Assembly (NCBI GenBank): GCA_036898135.1
Contig: CM072511.1
Coordinates: forward strand, 161,999,314-162,063,313
Source: Oncomelania hupensis
Lineage: Eukaryota > Mollusca > Gastropoda > Littorinimorpha > Pomatiopsidae
Direction of reading: 5' to 3'
DNA: 64,000 nt
This document shows positions 30,736 through 43,000 of the stretch, one piece after another (the stretch's first letter is position 1; each line of letters starts with the position of its first letter). The position numbers were made by a program, and so were the translations under genes. The notes beneath the pieces were generated by a model, which was not told the DNA's origin, did no database searches, and saw only the letters and a list, made by a program, of their open reading frames with translations.

Positions 30736-30854
30736 TATTAAACCTAAATTGCAATACTAAATGCAATAAATATTAATGCAAATGTATTTTTTAATCCTTC
30801 GGATGAGAATATAAACCCACGTCTAGTCTGTATGCACGCATTCTATCGCGTGGA

Positions 30855-31560
30855 ATTATGGACGTTTCGGCGGCGGAACGATTCGGTGTCACACCCTGGA
30901 CGTTTCGGCAGTGGACGGTTCGGCGGCGGGACGGTTCGGCGCTAGTCTGGACTATTCGGCGGTGCCGTCTATAGGCTTATTTATAAATAAGTGTTATCAC
31001 TGTTTTAAGTTCCAATGGTTACGCAATTAATTCTTATTGATGTCGGCTAAACTGTGGCAAGATATTGATTATCTGCCTTTGTCCCGTATGTGCGGAGTGT
31101 CCGTTTCTACTGCAGAAAATATTTTCATAAGCTGGGTAAATTTTGGCCTTTTGTATTTAATAATAGAGAACGTTGGTCGAGATTTTTGTAAATATAAAAG
31201 TTATAACGTGTACTATAAATGATACACAGTAATACACATATTGTAGCCTACATGGCTAGTCGTTTCGGCGGCGCTGTATTTTATACATTGCTATATAGCT
31301 GGGCGTTTCGGCGGTACTATATTTTATACATTGCTGGAAGGCGGGATGTTTCGGCGGTACTATATTTTATACATGTTCACATGTCTGGACGTTTCGGCGG
31401 TACGCTATTTTATACATTGCTAGATGACTGGATGTTTCGGCGGTATACTATATTTTATACATTGTCACATGTCTGGACGTTTCGGCGGTACTATATTTTA
31501 TACATTGTCACATGTCTGGACGTTTCGGCGGTGCCGTTATTTATACATGGCTAGGAGCAT
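30855..31560 (+). repeat. GACGTTTCGGCGG repeat blocks around a transposase fragment
   Basis: Two repeat blocks share the motif tggacgtttcggcggt. The left (30862-30975) has short GC-rich units; the right (31258-31555) has about seven 43-bp units with tatattttatacattg. Between them 31040-31140 encodes AKLWQDIDYLPLSRMCGVSV, an HTH_Tnp_4-like segment also present at 33955. The layout suggests subterminal repeats of a deleted DDE_Tnp_4-type transposon. Confidence 0.65.
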
Positions 31561-31697
31561 AGGTCAAATTTCCGAAGTCAAAGATGCCTCGAGCTGACCT
31601 TTTTTTTCTTCTGTTTGTCGATGCTCTAGAGTTTGATAAATCTCTCCTGCATTACTACATAGACCAGGAATACCTTTCTCTCTGATTACTATACTGA

Positions 31698-33828
31698 CAG
31701 GGTCCGTAGGTGCCTTAAAAGTCAGTATAAGTTTGTAGTTTTGGCTTTCCAGAAATAAGGCCTTAAAAGTGCTTACTTTTCACTTCTAAGTCCTTATACA
31801 ATTTGGCAGGTCCTTAGAAAAATAATAAAGTGCTTATTAGTTTTTATTTATTTAGTATTTGTAACTAAAAGAAATAAAAACATTAAAAAAATCTAGATCA
31901 TTGATCATTCATAATGATGTCATATGCGTGACCTTTCACAATTAATTATTCATTTATTCAACCTTGGACTGATGTCACAACCCCCTCCTTTCCATGTTTC
32001 CCGCTAGTACCTAATTTCTGCAAATCTCGCGATATTTCTCACATACGAGACTTTACGTCGGCCATAGATCTACAAAAAATGCCAGGGAAGTGTTCTTTTC
32101 AAGATAATTGGATTCGCCATAAAGACTATAAAGACTGGATTCTTGCCGATCCAAAGGATCGTAGACAAGCGAAATGTCGGCTTTGTGTTTCGAAGATCAA
32201 CTTAGCTGCTATGGGAGAAGCCGCCCTAAAGGCACACATGAAAAGTGCAAAACCTAAGAAAAATGTAAAAGAAAATGTGGGAGCCATTGGCGTTGATCAA
32301 TTTTATTCATCAGAGACTCAGAGTATCTCAAGCGCCGAACCTAAACCAGGGCCTTCAATTTTCAATTTTCAGAGGCGCTAGTACAATCTATAAAGTCTGA
32401 TTCAAAAACAGGTTATGTGCTGCTCTTTGACGAGTCCCTTAACAAGAACATTAAGCAGATGGATGTGTGGATTCGGTTCTGGGAACAAAATACAGTGCAA
32501 ACACGATATCTTACCAGTTGTTTTCTTGGGCATGCAACTGCTTCAAACTTAGATAAAGAACTGTCATCTGTGTTAACATATTTTAACCTTGAGAAGCCAG
32601 GTCTTCTTCAGTTAGACATGGATGGCCCCAACGTCAATTGGAGTGTTCACAAAATGATTAACGATGACCTAAAGTTGAACCATGATGGACTGGCCTTACT
32701 TTCTGTAGGTAGTTGTGGTCTACACACCATTCATAATGCATTTAAGTGTAGATGCGAAGCCTCTGGTTGGGACATTGAGAACATCCTTACATCTGCATTT
32801 AAGCTGTTTGATGCTTCCCCTCGACGTGAAGATTACCTCAAAGTATCTGGGTCCAATGAGCATCCTTTGAAGTTCTGTCGGCATCGTTGGCTTGAAAACA
32901 TTGCACCTGCACGGTGAGTGAGAAATCTGCTACCTGCTCTTGAAATCTGTGTGAAAGCAGCTTTAGAGAAAAAGATAACGCTTCCAACTTGCTACAGTTT
33001 TTCCATTTTGAAAAAGGCACTCGATACACCACTGACAACCTTTCATAACTTTCTCTAAAGGCAAGACGCACTATGATTGACCACATTCGAAATGTTAGTG
33101 GAGTAACAAATGTCGCCATCGATGCCCAGCTACTAGCTGCTGCTGGAAATGCTTGGGGAAGGTACGAACAGTTCCTGAAAGCTCAGCGAGAGGAGAAGGT
33201 TCAGGATCAAAAAACAAGTCAAACGTGCTTTAATAACTGAAGAAATTGACACACTCAAGAAAAAGAGAAAGAAGGAAGAAGATGATGCCCGACACTTAAC
33301 AATTGAAGCAGACAGCCTTTGCTTAGATGCATAACAGAAGAGTAGCCTGATACTTCTAGCCCGTGCCAACATGCTTAGATTGACATCCAAAGAAAAATTA
33401 TGTACAGTCGCTCGGCTTGGTGGACAGATTGAAATGAAAGAGAAAGAACTGAAGCTGTTGTAATTCTGCTTATAATTGAAACATTCCTTTTGGGTGTCTC
33501 AAGTCTTTCCCATGTCAGTTTTATTAAAATGAAGTTTATTGCTGTTAAAGACATTGATGTAGACCCATGATGGCAACTTTTTACCAGTGTTATTAATAGC
33601 TGAGTTGGTGCGAGTGCATTCTGTCTATTTAAACAGTATGTAATAAATAGTTGCTCTCGTTAAATACTATTTCAATACATATTATTTATTGTGACCTTCA
33701 TAATATATTGTTCACTAATTATAGCTACAAAAATATATTATTACCCGTCCTTAATATTTGTTACGAGGTCCTTAAAAGGTCCTTAAAAGGTGCTTACTTT
33801 CTGATAATCATTGTTCCTGGGGACCCAG
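31698..33828 (+). mobile_element. hAT-like transposon (2.1 kb) inside a DDE_Tnp_4 element
   Basis: Ends CAGGGTCCGTAGG and (reversed) CTGGGTCCCCAGG are similar, flanked by 6-bp tactga/gactga (31692-31697, 33829-33834; one mismatch). Subterminal ccttaaaag and gtgcttac repeats occur at both ends. It carries a BED finger and hAT-type transposase pieces on the plus strand. The sequence right of it continues a transposase of another superfamily, so it is a nested insertion. Confidence 0.65.
32079..33462 (+). pseudogene. hAT-family transposase remnant with BED-type finger
   Basis: The first part (32079-32381) starts MPGKCSFQDNWIRHKDYKDW and has an AKCRLC...ALKAHMKS finger whose final His is missing. 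The second (32417-32917) contains VLLFDESLNK-like, RYLTSCFLGHATASNL, LLQLDMDGPNVNWSVHKMIN and GSCGLHTIHNAFK blocks, as in a large group of hAT-derived proteins. The third (33060-33462) holds NVSGVTNVAIDAQLLAAAGN and a Lys/Glu-rich tail ending EMKEKELKLL. The parts are in different frames with stops, so it is inactive. Exact hAT clade not assigned. Confidence 0.65.
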
Positions 33829-34375
33829 GACTGAAAAGCTACGGAAACTGTGACGCTATATTTCAAAGTTTAGGGCCTGCGGTGAATTGTTTGACTTATT
33901 TACGCACTGAAAGTGTTTTATGCATTTCGCAACGCAATCAATTCTTATTGATGTTGGCTAAACTGTGGCAAGATATTGATTATCTGCCTTTGTCCCGTGA
34001 GTGTCCGTTTCTACTGCAGAAAATATTTTCATAATCTGGGTCAATTTTTGCTCACGACAATGGGAGGGGGGGTGGGGGAGGGAGCTGAAGCTATTTTAAA
34101 TGGTACAGAGATACCAGTAGAAAAACATTCCAATCCAAGTGCACAGAGGGCCACATTTAGCACGTACAAGAACAAAAACATTGTTAAAACGTTAGTAGGA
34201 TGCACACCAGGATTTATTTCCTATGTTTCTATGTTACACACGTATGGAGGTTCAACATCCGATCGACAGATCGTGGAAAGATCTGATCTGCCACAAAAGT
34301 GCGAACCCAGGGACTATATTGGCTGATAAGGGATGTACTGTCCAAGATCTGTTTGCCGCAAGATATTGTTGAAGA
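33829..34375 (+). pseudogene. DDE_Tnp_4-type transposase remnant (Harbinger/ISL2EU-like)
   Basis: After the hAT insertion the frame reads LKSYGNCDAIFQSLGPAVNC, then AKLWQDIDYLPLSRE (HTH_Tnp_4-like), then GTEIPVEKHSNPSAQRATFS, KNKNIVKTLVGCTPGFISYV, GGSTSDRQIVERSDLP and ADKGCTVQDLFAA. This is the catalytic core of the DDE_Tnp_4 endonuclease family; G-T-E replaces the usual D-x-T-E start and ADKG supplies a later acidic residue. At least two frameshifts. It encodes no working enzyme. Confidence 0.75.
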
Positions 34376-35230
34376 ATGTGACCTGTACCGGGGTTATGCA
34401 AATGTTCCTGTTTCTGTGGAATAAAGATAGACTCGACTGTGAGAGTGTGTACTATTAGCTGATAAGACATGTTTATGTGCCTGCAAAACTAATCACAACA
34501 TAGACATCAAACACATGCATACTCAAACAAGTAGGCAACAAAAACAATGGTTAATGGTGTTTAGAGCCTGCAACATTTATTTTTGTCAACTCTTATTGAA
34601 AAATGATATTTTTCAAACATATAATTAACACAGTTAATTATTTTGCCAAATGGCATGCACAAGTACAGCAAATATTACTTGATGAAGGAAGATAATAATG
34701 AATCTGTTTAACGTTAGAAATTCTTTCAACCATATTGGAACGCATAAACACATCCATAACTTATACAAACTAACAGTGTCACGTCACCCGAGTGGGTTCC
34801 GTGAACGATCAGCTCAAACAGCGAGTGAAGGAATCGAACTAAAAAAAAAAAGAAGCAACACAAATGCCAGATGAACATTCACACTCTTTTATTCAACAAT
34901 CTAACGCAACAACCACAGGATAATGGGAAAACTAGACCACCCTCAACCCCTCTCCGGACACACAACCCAACAATTAACAACAATTACCTCCCTTGTCTAA
35001 TCTGAAACTCCTAGAACTTGTACATAAAATGCCCGTACAACAATATGTAACAATAACAACAAGCAACAATAAGCAAATAAAGCTGCAAATAAATACGATC
35101 ACAAGCTGAGGATTAAAGTCAGCAAAACTTGGAAAAATCGATTATATTAAATTAACTGGTTTTATTTATCAATGTTCACTGTTTGTAGCTCTCTTGTCTT
35201 GGCGACACGGTGTTTGGATCGGTGTTTATA
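34376..35230 (+). other. No gene recognised; possible old LTR around 34775-35215
   Basis: AT-rich with no supported ORF. The stretch beginning tgtcacgtcacccgagtggg and containing ttttattcaacaa (AATAAA on minus) has an LTR-like flavour, but I could not find a matching right end or target duplication. Confidence 0.25.
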
Positions 35231-35234
35231 CTGA

Positions 35235-35458
35235 TGTTAAGATAAGATAAGACAACTTTATTATCCTTTACAAGAAATTACATTGTGGTGTACTATTGCA
35301 ATCAACAAGGAATAAACATCACAATAATAATATCAACAGCAATGTTAAAGACAATGGGGATTAAACTGTCACACATTATTATAATTACACTTATTCATGC
35401 TAACATTAAACGACAGCAAATGTTAAATGAAATTATTTTGGACAAATACAAACACACA

Positions 35459-35491
<33 letters not shown>

Positions 35492-35550
35492 ACATCTTTG
35501 TCTTTTGGTCGTTCTGCTGACGCGAAGTTTTTTCCACCGTTGTGGCGACT
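35235..35550 (-). mobile_element. LINE 3' end with (CA)n microsatellite
   Basis: The plus strand begins taagataagataagacaact; read on minus it ends AATAAAGTTGTCTTATC with a CTTAT-repeat tail, the form of a CR1-like LINE 3' end. (CA)n at 35455-35487. No coding part left. Confidence 0.45.
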
Positions 35551-35674
35551 CTTTCATTTTTGATGTTAGAAGTACAGAAAACTACAATCTTACTTATTTT
35601 CCTTTGCTGAAGCATATTTTGTGGTGTAATATTCGATAGCTCAAAAAAAAAAAGCAAAATTAAACTTTACATGC

Positions 35675-35925
35675 ACTCTAGTGACCACACGTGTAAAACT
35701 TTCTGGTGACCACATACAAACTTTTTACATTCGAACACATGACATCGATATTTCTGAAGACATTCACTTTCCCGCCAAAATTGTCACGACTTTACACACC
35801 ACTAATTGTGGTGACCACATGTGTTAAATTTCTGCCGACATTCGCGTTCCCGCCAAAATTGTCACTTTACACACAACTAATTGTGGTGACCACATGTGTT
35901 AAATTTCTGCTGACCATCCAACCAT
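35675..35925 (+). repeat. Tandem repeat of about 80 bp, 2-3 units
   Basis: Units contain gtggtgaccacatgtgttaa, atttctgc(c/t)gac and cccgccaaaattgtcac. The last two are close to identical; the first is diverged. Confidence 0.75.
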
Positions 35926-35989
35926 TTACTACCTTCAAACAGAACAAAAGCCAGCATTGCAAACATGTACAGTGTTGCAAAGTGAAGAG

Positions 35990-36068
<79 letters not shown>

Positions 36069-36079
36069 GGCTAGGTAGC

Positions 36080-36133
<54 letters not shown>
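35990..36133 (+). repeat. Two (TTA)n blocks
   Basis: Two long pure TTA runs (35990-36067 and 36080-36133) separated by aggctaggtagc. Confidence 0.97.
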
Positions 36134-36134
<1 letters not shown>

Positions 36135-36139
36135 GACTC

Positions 36140-36300
36140 ACCCCTGATTCCCTTCAAAAAAGATCTGCCGAAACAACCCTAGTGGTAACACTGAAGGCAG
36201 TCCACCAGCCGGTCAGTTTACAATAAAGACATCCCACGCAGGGGACGCCGAGGCTAAGCTCTAATTTATCGAACCCCATTTACAAAAACAAAATAGAAGA
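36140..36300 (-). repeat. Dispersed repeat A, copy 1 (SINE-like body)
   Basis: Homologous to 36890-37045 over about 160 bp: aagatctgc(c/t)gaaacaacc, cagtccaccagcc-type text, taaagacatcccacgcaggg and cgaacccc(c)atttacaaaa. The LINE-type tail present in the second copy is replaced here by the TTA microsatellite. Confidence 0.7.
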
Positions 36301-36359
36301 TAAACATCATAATAAGATATCAACAAAACATACATACAAACTGCCTACATTGCTAAATA

Positions 36360-36825
36360 ATAATATCATAGGAAGTCCTGTGGGTTCGGGCATTAAATAG
36401 AATAGACCCAACGTTTCCCGGCGTGTTGTAAGAGGCGACTAACAGGGGTGATGTTAGCACGGCATCACTGGGCGAAAGTCTTCTACACAGAAGTCACCGG
36501 TCAGGGCGGAGGAACCTCACGTTACTACAGGTTCAACGACCACGTGCTCAGGGCCAAGGCGAGCCACACTGTATTCGTGGATTTCGGCTGTTGCCAACAG
36601 CCTGGAGAGGATTGGGCACCGCCAGGTCTTTTTTTTTTGCCCAAGACACACTACGTGATGAACTATCCTCTAATTCCATACCGGATCGGTCGTCGCCCGG
36701 GTCAGCAAGGACCGCGCCTTCCGTTGGCCACCAGGACGGAGGTGATAAGTATACTACTAATGGACAATTTAGCAAGATTCGCACGAGAAACAATTAACAT
36801 CGTCATAGGAACCTGGAATGTTACA
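36360..36825 (+). mobile_element. RTE-type LINE 5' end fragment
   Basis: GC-richer sequence (cgggcattaaatagaatag and onward) reading into ETINIVIGTWNV, the start of an RTE-type endonuclease (I-x-T-W-N-V). The endonuclease is cut off after T-W-N-V by repeat A. It may be the 5' part of the split plus-strand RTE copy starting near 38703, but the middle is missing. Confidence 0.5.
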
Positions 36826-37050
36826 TTACATTACATTATTATTGCTTTAGGTCCAGCGGACTCTTCCGAGCCAAATCAGGACCGGACAACCCCTCATCCG
36901 CATAAAAGATCTGCTGAAACAACCCTAGTGGAAAAACTGAAAGCTCTCCACCAGCCAGTCACTTTACAATAAAGACATCCCACGCAGGGGACGCTGAGGC
37001 GGTACTCTAATTTATCGAACCCCCGTTTACAAAAACAAAATAGAATACAA
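36826..37050 (-). repeat. Dispersed repeat A, copy 2, with I-LINE-type tail
   Basis: The first 65 bp (read on minus) end GGTCCTGATTTGGCTCGGAA, GAGTCCGCTGGACC and AATGTAATGTAATGTAA, the same 3' end as the I-type LINE at 57537-57600. The remaining 150 bp is unrelated to the LINE and matches 36140-36300. This is the arrangement of a SINE that borrows a partner LINE's tail. Confidence 0.6.
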
Positions 37051-37051
37051 A

Positions 37052-38600
37052 CATCCTATCCTATCCTATCCTATCCTGTCCCGTAACCCAGAGGTCGTAG
37101 GGGCACCACGGATGATCGTTTAACCAGCATACTCCATCTTTCTCTGTCCTCAGCAGCCCTGATGGATTCGCTCAGTGTCAAACCAGTCCATTCTCGAATA
37201 TTGTCCTCCCACATCTTTTTCGGTCTCCCTCTTCTTCTACCTCCTTGCACTGTGCCTTGCAGAATAGTCTTTGCAAGGCCTGATGATCTGGTGACGTGGC
37301 CATACCATCGGAGTTTCCGTTTCTTCACCACTGTGAGCAGGTCATCGTGTTGTCCAATGGCTTGTGTGATGGTCTGTCGGACGTCGTCGTTGGTGATGTG
37401 TTGGGTATAGGAAATGCCCAGAAGTCTTCTGTAGCACCTCATCTCCATGCTTTGTATTCTTTGTTGGAGATCTGCTGTGAGGGTCCATGCTTCGCAAGCA
37501 TATAGGAAGATGGAGATGACAAGGGAGCGCAGCAGTCTTACTTTGGAATGTAGACTGATAGTCCTGTCTTTCCAAATGGGCTTCAACCTTGTCAGGGCAG
37601 CAGTTGTTTGTGCGATCCTGGAGAGGACTTCCTGTCGGGACCCATTGTCTGATACAATGGCTCCTAAATATTTGAAGCTATGCACTGTGTTAATGGGATT
37701 GGCCTTGGACTTTGATGTCAGTGTTGATGCCATTGGTGTTGTTGGTCATCATTTTGGGCTTCTCTGCACTTATTTCCATTCCATAAGCTCTGGAGGTGGT
37801 GCCAAGCCTCTGTACCAGCTTATCAAGTTCATGTTCCTCTCCAGCCAATCCATCAATGTCATCCGCAAAACGAAGATTGGAGATTGCTCTACCCCCTATG
37901 CTGACTGTGCCTTCATGATCTGCAAGAGCATCTGCCATGATGCGCTCTAAGAAGTGTTGAAGAGTGTTGGCATCCTTGACGCACACCGATTGTTGTTCTG
38001 AACCAGTTCCCGATGGCGCTGTTGTGGAGGACTGCACTGGTAGCCTTGTCATACAGGCTTTTGATGACTTCAATAATTTTAGGGCTGATGTTGTGCACTT
38101 TCATTGTTGCCCATAGAGCTGCATGCTAGACTCGGTCAAACGCCTTTTTGAAGTCTATGAACACATGATATAGATGTTGTTGGTGCTGTAGGTATTTCTC
38201 ACAGATTATTCTGAGGTTGAAAATCTGTTCAGTGGTACTTCGCCCTGCCCTGAATCCTGCTTGTTCTTCAGCTATGATTTGTTCAGCTTGGGGTTTCAAC
38301 CTGTTGAGTATTATTTTCAGGAGGACCTTGCTGGGATGGCTGAGGCTGATGGTGCGGCAATTTTCACACTCCTTAAGGTTACCTCTTTTGGGAAGAGTGA
38401 TGACAAGGGACTGGGTCCATGGTATAGGCCACTCGCCACTCTGCCACATCTTGTTACAGATAATGGTGAGGGCATCAATCATCGCTTCTCCTCCTGCTTG
38501 TAGCAGTTCCGCGGGTATGTTGTCCACTCCCTCTGACTTCCCTTTCTTTAGCGATTTTTAGTTTGTGTATGAGGTCTGTTGGATCAGCTTGGGAATATTG
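37052..38600 (-). pseudogene. RTE-type LINE reverse transcriptase, 5' truncated, minus strand
   Basis: Three overlapping pieces on minus. 38527-38126: MDNIPAELLQAGGEAMIDAL, AEEQAGFRAGRSTTEQIFNL, FIDFKKAFDRV (motif A). 38073-37690: SNLRFADDIDGLAGEE (catalytic F-A-D-D). 37733-37071: HSFKYLGAIVSDNGSRQEVL, SIFLYACEAWTLTADLQQRI, RKLRWYGHVTRSSGLAKTIL and a basic GGRRRGRPKKMWEDN tail. The 3' end is a TAGGA-type repeat at 37052-37078. RTE elements have one EN-RT ORF; here the EN is lost and frameshifts lie near 38100 and 37700. It is the best preserved of four fragments of this family in the window. Confidence 0.85.
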
Positions 38601-38702
38601 GACGCTTTCTGCCAGGTGGTCGCTATGGCTTCCTATGATGTTATTATTTAGCAATGTAGACATTTTATATGTATGTGTTTTGTTGATATTTTATAATGAT
38701 GT

Positions 38703-39221
38703 TTGTATTGCACACAACATGCGCACCACAACTGGGGAGACACATGTGGACCCCACTGCAACAACGAGACAAATGACAGGGGTCTGAGACTGTTGGAGTT
38801 TGCCAGATACAACAATCTGATACTGGCAAACACGCTTGGTCTCCACAAAAACTCCAGACGATGGACATGGCACAGTCCCGGCGGGGACCATCACAACCAA
38901 ATAGACTACATCATGGTCAAGAAACGCTTCAGATCAAGCATCAACATTGGCAGGACACGTACTTTTCCAGGAGCAGACATCGGAAGTGACCACGATCGCG
39001 TGATGATGTCTTTTTGGCTCCACTTGAAGAGAGTAAATACAGCAAAGTGCACTAGACTGAAGTTCGACCTGGACAAACTGCAAGACCCGGAGGTGGCAGA
39101 ATTATTTCAGGCCACAATTGGAGGAAAATTTGCACCACTGCTCATTTTGGGGGCTGGTGAAGTAGATGTCAACACCATGACCACCACCTTCAACTCGGCT
39201 GTGACAGATGTCGCCACTGAG
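38703..39221 (+). pseudogene. RTE-type LINE, piece 1 (endonuclease C-terminus)
   Basis: Encodes HHNWGDTCGPHCNNETNDRG, LRLLEFARYNNLILANTLGL, TWHSPGGDHHNQIDYIMVKK and IGSDHDRVMM: the end of an APE-type endonuclease with the catalytic S-D-H. Interrupted at 39221 by Gmr1-like copy 2; the frame resumes at 44694 (V-A-T-E then I-L-G-K-H). Left end near 38703 is 5' truncated or joined to other repeats. Confidence 0.8.
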
Positions 39222-39855
39222 TGTTACACTCGGTTTGATGTTGGTGTTTTCTATCAGTATTTGATTCAGCCCCAATGCTGAATTCCTGATAAGGTGTAAC
39301 TCAGATTCGTGTATCCACGCAGCCTGCTCACTCAGCATACAAGACACGGAGTCGACGTATGAAGTTGTCCACTTTTATTCAGCACACATCAACAACTGCA
39401 TACAATCACTCAATCGCCTTTCCACTCTCAAATTTACTTTCCAACTTCACTATCAACAACTTTCACTATCCACAGACAGGGCATCCATTTTATAATTTTT
39501 TTTCTCATTCGAGATGACGACAGGTCGTTCTAGAAATGACGCATTACAACCAACCAATCAGAATTAAAGATCGTCATCACTGACTTACGTCATACATCTC
39601 TCTTCCTGTCAAAAGAATGTTCTCCATTATCTACGTCCATCAAGAAACTTTGATCGATAGTAAACAAACGGATCCAGAAAATTCTCCAACAATATGGACT
39701 AACGAAAATTATCAACGTTATACAAAACCTCTCCTATCAACAATGCAAACTCAAATCAAAGGTAAATAAACTCCATTATTGAATACTTTGCAAAACGAAA
39801 CGATTAGATCTATCGTGCGCGTTTTAGACATACTTTCGTTCGTTTCAACGTAACA
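39222..39855 (-). repeat. 3' LTR, Gmr1-like copy 2
   Basis: 634 bp, TGTTAC...GTAACA. Followed (minus sense: preceded) by the GTGGGGGGTTA purine tract at 39856. Confidence 0.95.
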
Positions 39856-40090
39856 TAACCCCCCACTCAAGAAGAAATTTACCTAATTTCTTTCAACAAC
39901 GTTGAAACGTAATGCAGAAGCAAAGTACAGAATTAAAACTTATCTCAGACTTTCTGAATACAGTCAATGCGCTCAGTCTATCCACACAGAGTCAATATCT
40001 GGATATTGTCAATGTTCACAGTTCATTCACACAGAGTCAAAGTTTCTCATTTGCAAGTCTTTCTGGATACTGTCAATATTCACCACACAG

Positions 40091-43000
40091 TCAATATTCT
40101 TTCATCCGCCAGGAAACGACGCCCTCGTCTGTCACGGTTGTCATCGGCCCAGGGTCAAAGACAGTGATCTCATGGTCTTTCCTGGAGTCAGTGCATCCTC
40201 CGTTGTCTCCTTCTTCCGTCGGAGGTCCGACGAAGTCGACGTTGTCAGCTCCCAGAATGCATTTGCTGGGTCTCACGGTCAGGTTGGCTTCTGCGGGACG
40301 GTGGAACAGCTCCCTCAAGGTCTGCAGATGCTCCTTCCAGGTCTGGGTGTGGACTTCATGTTCGACCAAAGTCGTAGAGCCTGGGACATCATTGAAGTTA
40401 AGGGGAAACTTGCCCATAAGGTCCTTGAGCTCCATCTTTTGACCTTCCGTCAAGCGTGGTCCTAGCTTAACATCATTGATGCCTTCTTGGCTGTGGAAGT
40501 CTCCCAGTTCCAACAGTTCCTCGCTGTCAAAGCTGTTGTCGATCTCAGCTGCTGTTGCTGCATGCACGGTCTGTGATGGCCTTTCCACGTACAGCTTAAG
40601 GAGGTTGGCGTGGTATATCTTGGAATGCTTACCGACCTTCACCTTGTAGTCGTTGATCCCCACCAGGGTCTCCACTTCGTACGGGCCTTTCCACTGCATC
40701 AGCAACTTATTATGATCAGTAGGTAGCAGCACCAGCACTTTGTTGCCAGGTTTAAACTTCCTGTTCACAGCCCTACGATCATAATAGTGCTTTCCACAAT
40801 CTTGGGACTTTTTCAGGTTTTCTCTGGCTATCTCGAGAGTCTGCTCAAGCTTCTCCCGTAGCTCAAACACGTACTGGTAGCTGTTCTTCACCTCTGGGGT
40901 CTCTACTTCTTTCGTCCACAGTTCTTTTAGGATGTGCATCGGCCCTCGGATGGTTCTTCCGTACAGCAGCTCGAACGGAGAGAAGCCGGTGGACTCCTGC
41001 GGTACTTCTCTGTAGGCAAAAAGTAAGGCGTTGATGTAGCGATGCCATTGTCTGGGCTGCTCGCTGCACAGTTTCTTCAGGGTGGACTTCAGCCGGATGC
41101 TCAGCAGTCTGTTGACCTCCTTCATGCAGTCAGAGACGAACTGCGTCCCGAGGTCTGTCAGAATTTCTTCAGGCACTCCAAGTCTACTGAACATGTCCAC
41201 CAGTGCCTCTGCTACAGTTTCAGTGTCAATCTTCTTCAGTGGCACTGCTTCTGGGTACCGAGTCGCATAGTCTACTAAAGTCAGTACCCATCGATGACCT
41301 TCTTCACTCGGAGGTCTTATTTCGCCGATTAAGTCTAAGGCCACCCTCTTGAAAGGTCGGTCGATCAGAGGCATCCTCTGCATAGGCACTTTCGGTACCC
41401 TTCCTCGAGGTATGGTCTTCTGGCAAATGTCACATGATCGGCAGAAACGGCTGACGTCCGCATGAAGTCCTGGCCAGTAGAACACCGCCTGGATTCTATC
41501 CGACGTCTTCTTGATACCCAGGTGACCTCCCATGATTGAGTCATGCGCTACTTCCATCACCTGGCGCCTTAGCGGTAACGGTACCAATACTTGACGTAGT
41601 GGTTTCCCTCCGTTGACCCTCGGGTGCTGGAAGATTCGATACAGGATCTTGGCCTTCACCTCAAAATAGACCATACCACTGCCTTTGGTCACGTGGTCTT
41701 GGCGGTTCCTGTACTTGTTTAAGGTGCTATCAGCTTCCTGGAGCTGGATCAGCTTATCTCTGTCCACGATGGCAGCTTTAGAGTTGTCGGCGACTTTCAG
41801 TGGCGTAGACGTCTTGTCTCTCTTGGCCTGGGCCCTGGTAGTAACAGCACCGACGATCTCTGGTCGGCAGGGCTGAGCCGGAGTAGCCACATTATCCCGT
41901 AGCAGCTCTGTAAGGTCTCCATCGGGAAATGGCAATGGATCCTCCTCCACAACTTCGACGCGTTGGGTTGAGGCAGGACTCCACTCTGGATCGGGGTAGT
42001 CGGGTCGTCTCGCGCCGTCGATGTTCCCGATCATCAAATCATACAGCGGCTTCTTCAGGCAAACCGCTTCGACTTCGCCTATGTAGAAAGGTGTGCTGAC
42101 TTGAATTTTTGCAACTGGCGCTCTCACACATTTGCTGTCGGCCATAAGTGTCCATTTTGAATCGCCAGTGAACTGTTCTTTAGCGATTAGGTTTTATCTG
42201 ACGATGACCCCACTGCAGCCAGAGTCTCTTAGAACAGTCACTTCATGATTTCCGACGCGTCCCTTGGAAATTGGCATGTTCTGGACGGTCACAGCTGCGC
42301 TGGCGACGACGGGGATGGATTTTCCGTTGGCAAGGAGAAGTTGGCCATCGGTCATGCACTCTTGCACGTCCGCAGGAGTAGTTGTGCGCTTGGTCTCACT
42401 CGGAAGATTGACGCTCACGCCGCACACTTGATGGTCAGATCTACTGTTTTGCCGTTGATTGGAGAAACGTCTCTGTCGGTTGCCCACCGCTGCATTGTCC
42501 GTACTGCCCCGCTGTCCGCTACTTTTGTTTTGAGGACAGTTAGCTGCTATGTGGTCTGTAGCGTTGCAGGTGAAACAGCCTCTTGAATGCCCTTCCCTGG
42601 GAGGAGGCGTGGATTCCGTCTGTTTCTGGCTCGTCTGGCTCTGGTTCACATGGTTTCCAGTCTTCTGAAAATGTTTCGTCGCGCTGGGTGGCCCCAGCGT
42701 CTTCTCATAAGCGATGAGATATCTTTCAGCAGCTTCAGCAACGTCTTTTAGCGTCTGCAACTTTTGCATTTCCAAGTGGATCGCGAGGTCCTTAGGGCAG
42801 GCGTTGAGTAATTGCTCCCTTACGATCAGATCAGGGAGACTCTCGTAAGTCTTACCTTTGCCTGATAACTCCACCCACTTGTGTAGATATGACGACAGGC
42901 GCTCCACAAACTGCTTTGGCGTCTCGTCTGACTTAGGCCGGCATTCACGGAAGCGTTTACGGTAGCCCTTCTCTGTAAAGTTGTAGCACTGCAATAGGGC

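Noticed and set aside
34775..35215. Second LTR family (solo LTR)
   Set aside because: It has TGTCAC-like start and AATAAA on minus, but no matching end or target duplication could be found; kept only as a note.
35935..36141. Poly-Asn and poly-Leu/Ile ORFs
   Set aside because: Translation of TTA/ATT microsatellites; the same holds at 17783-18044, 50661-50855 and 51208-51513.
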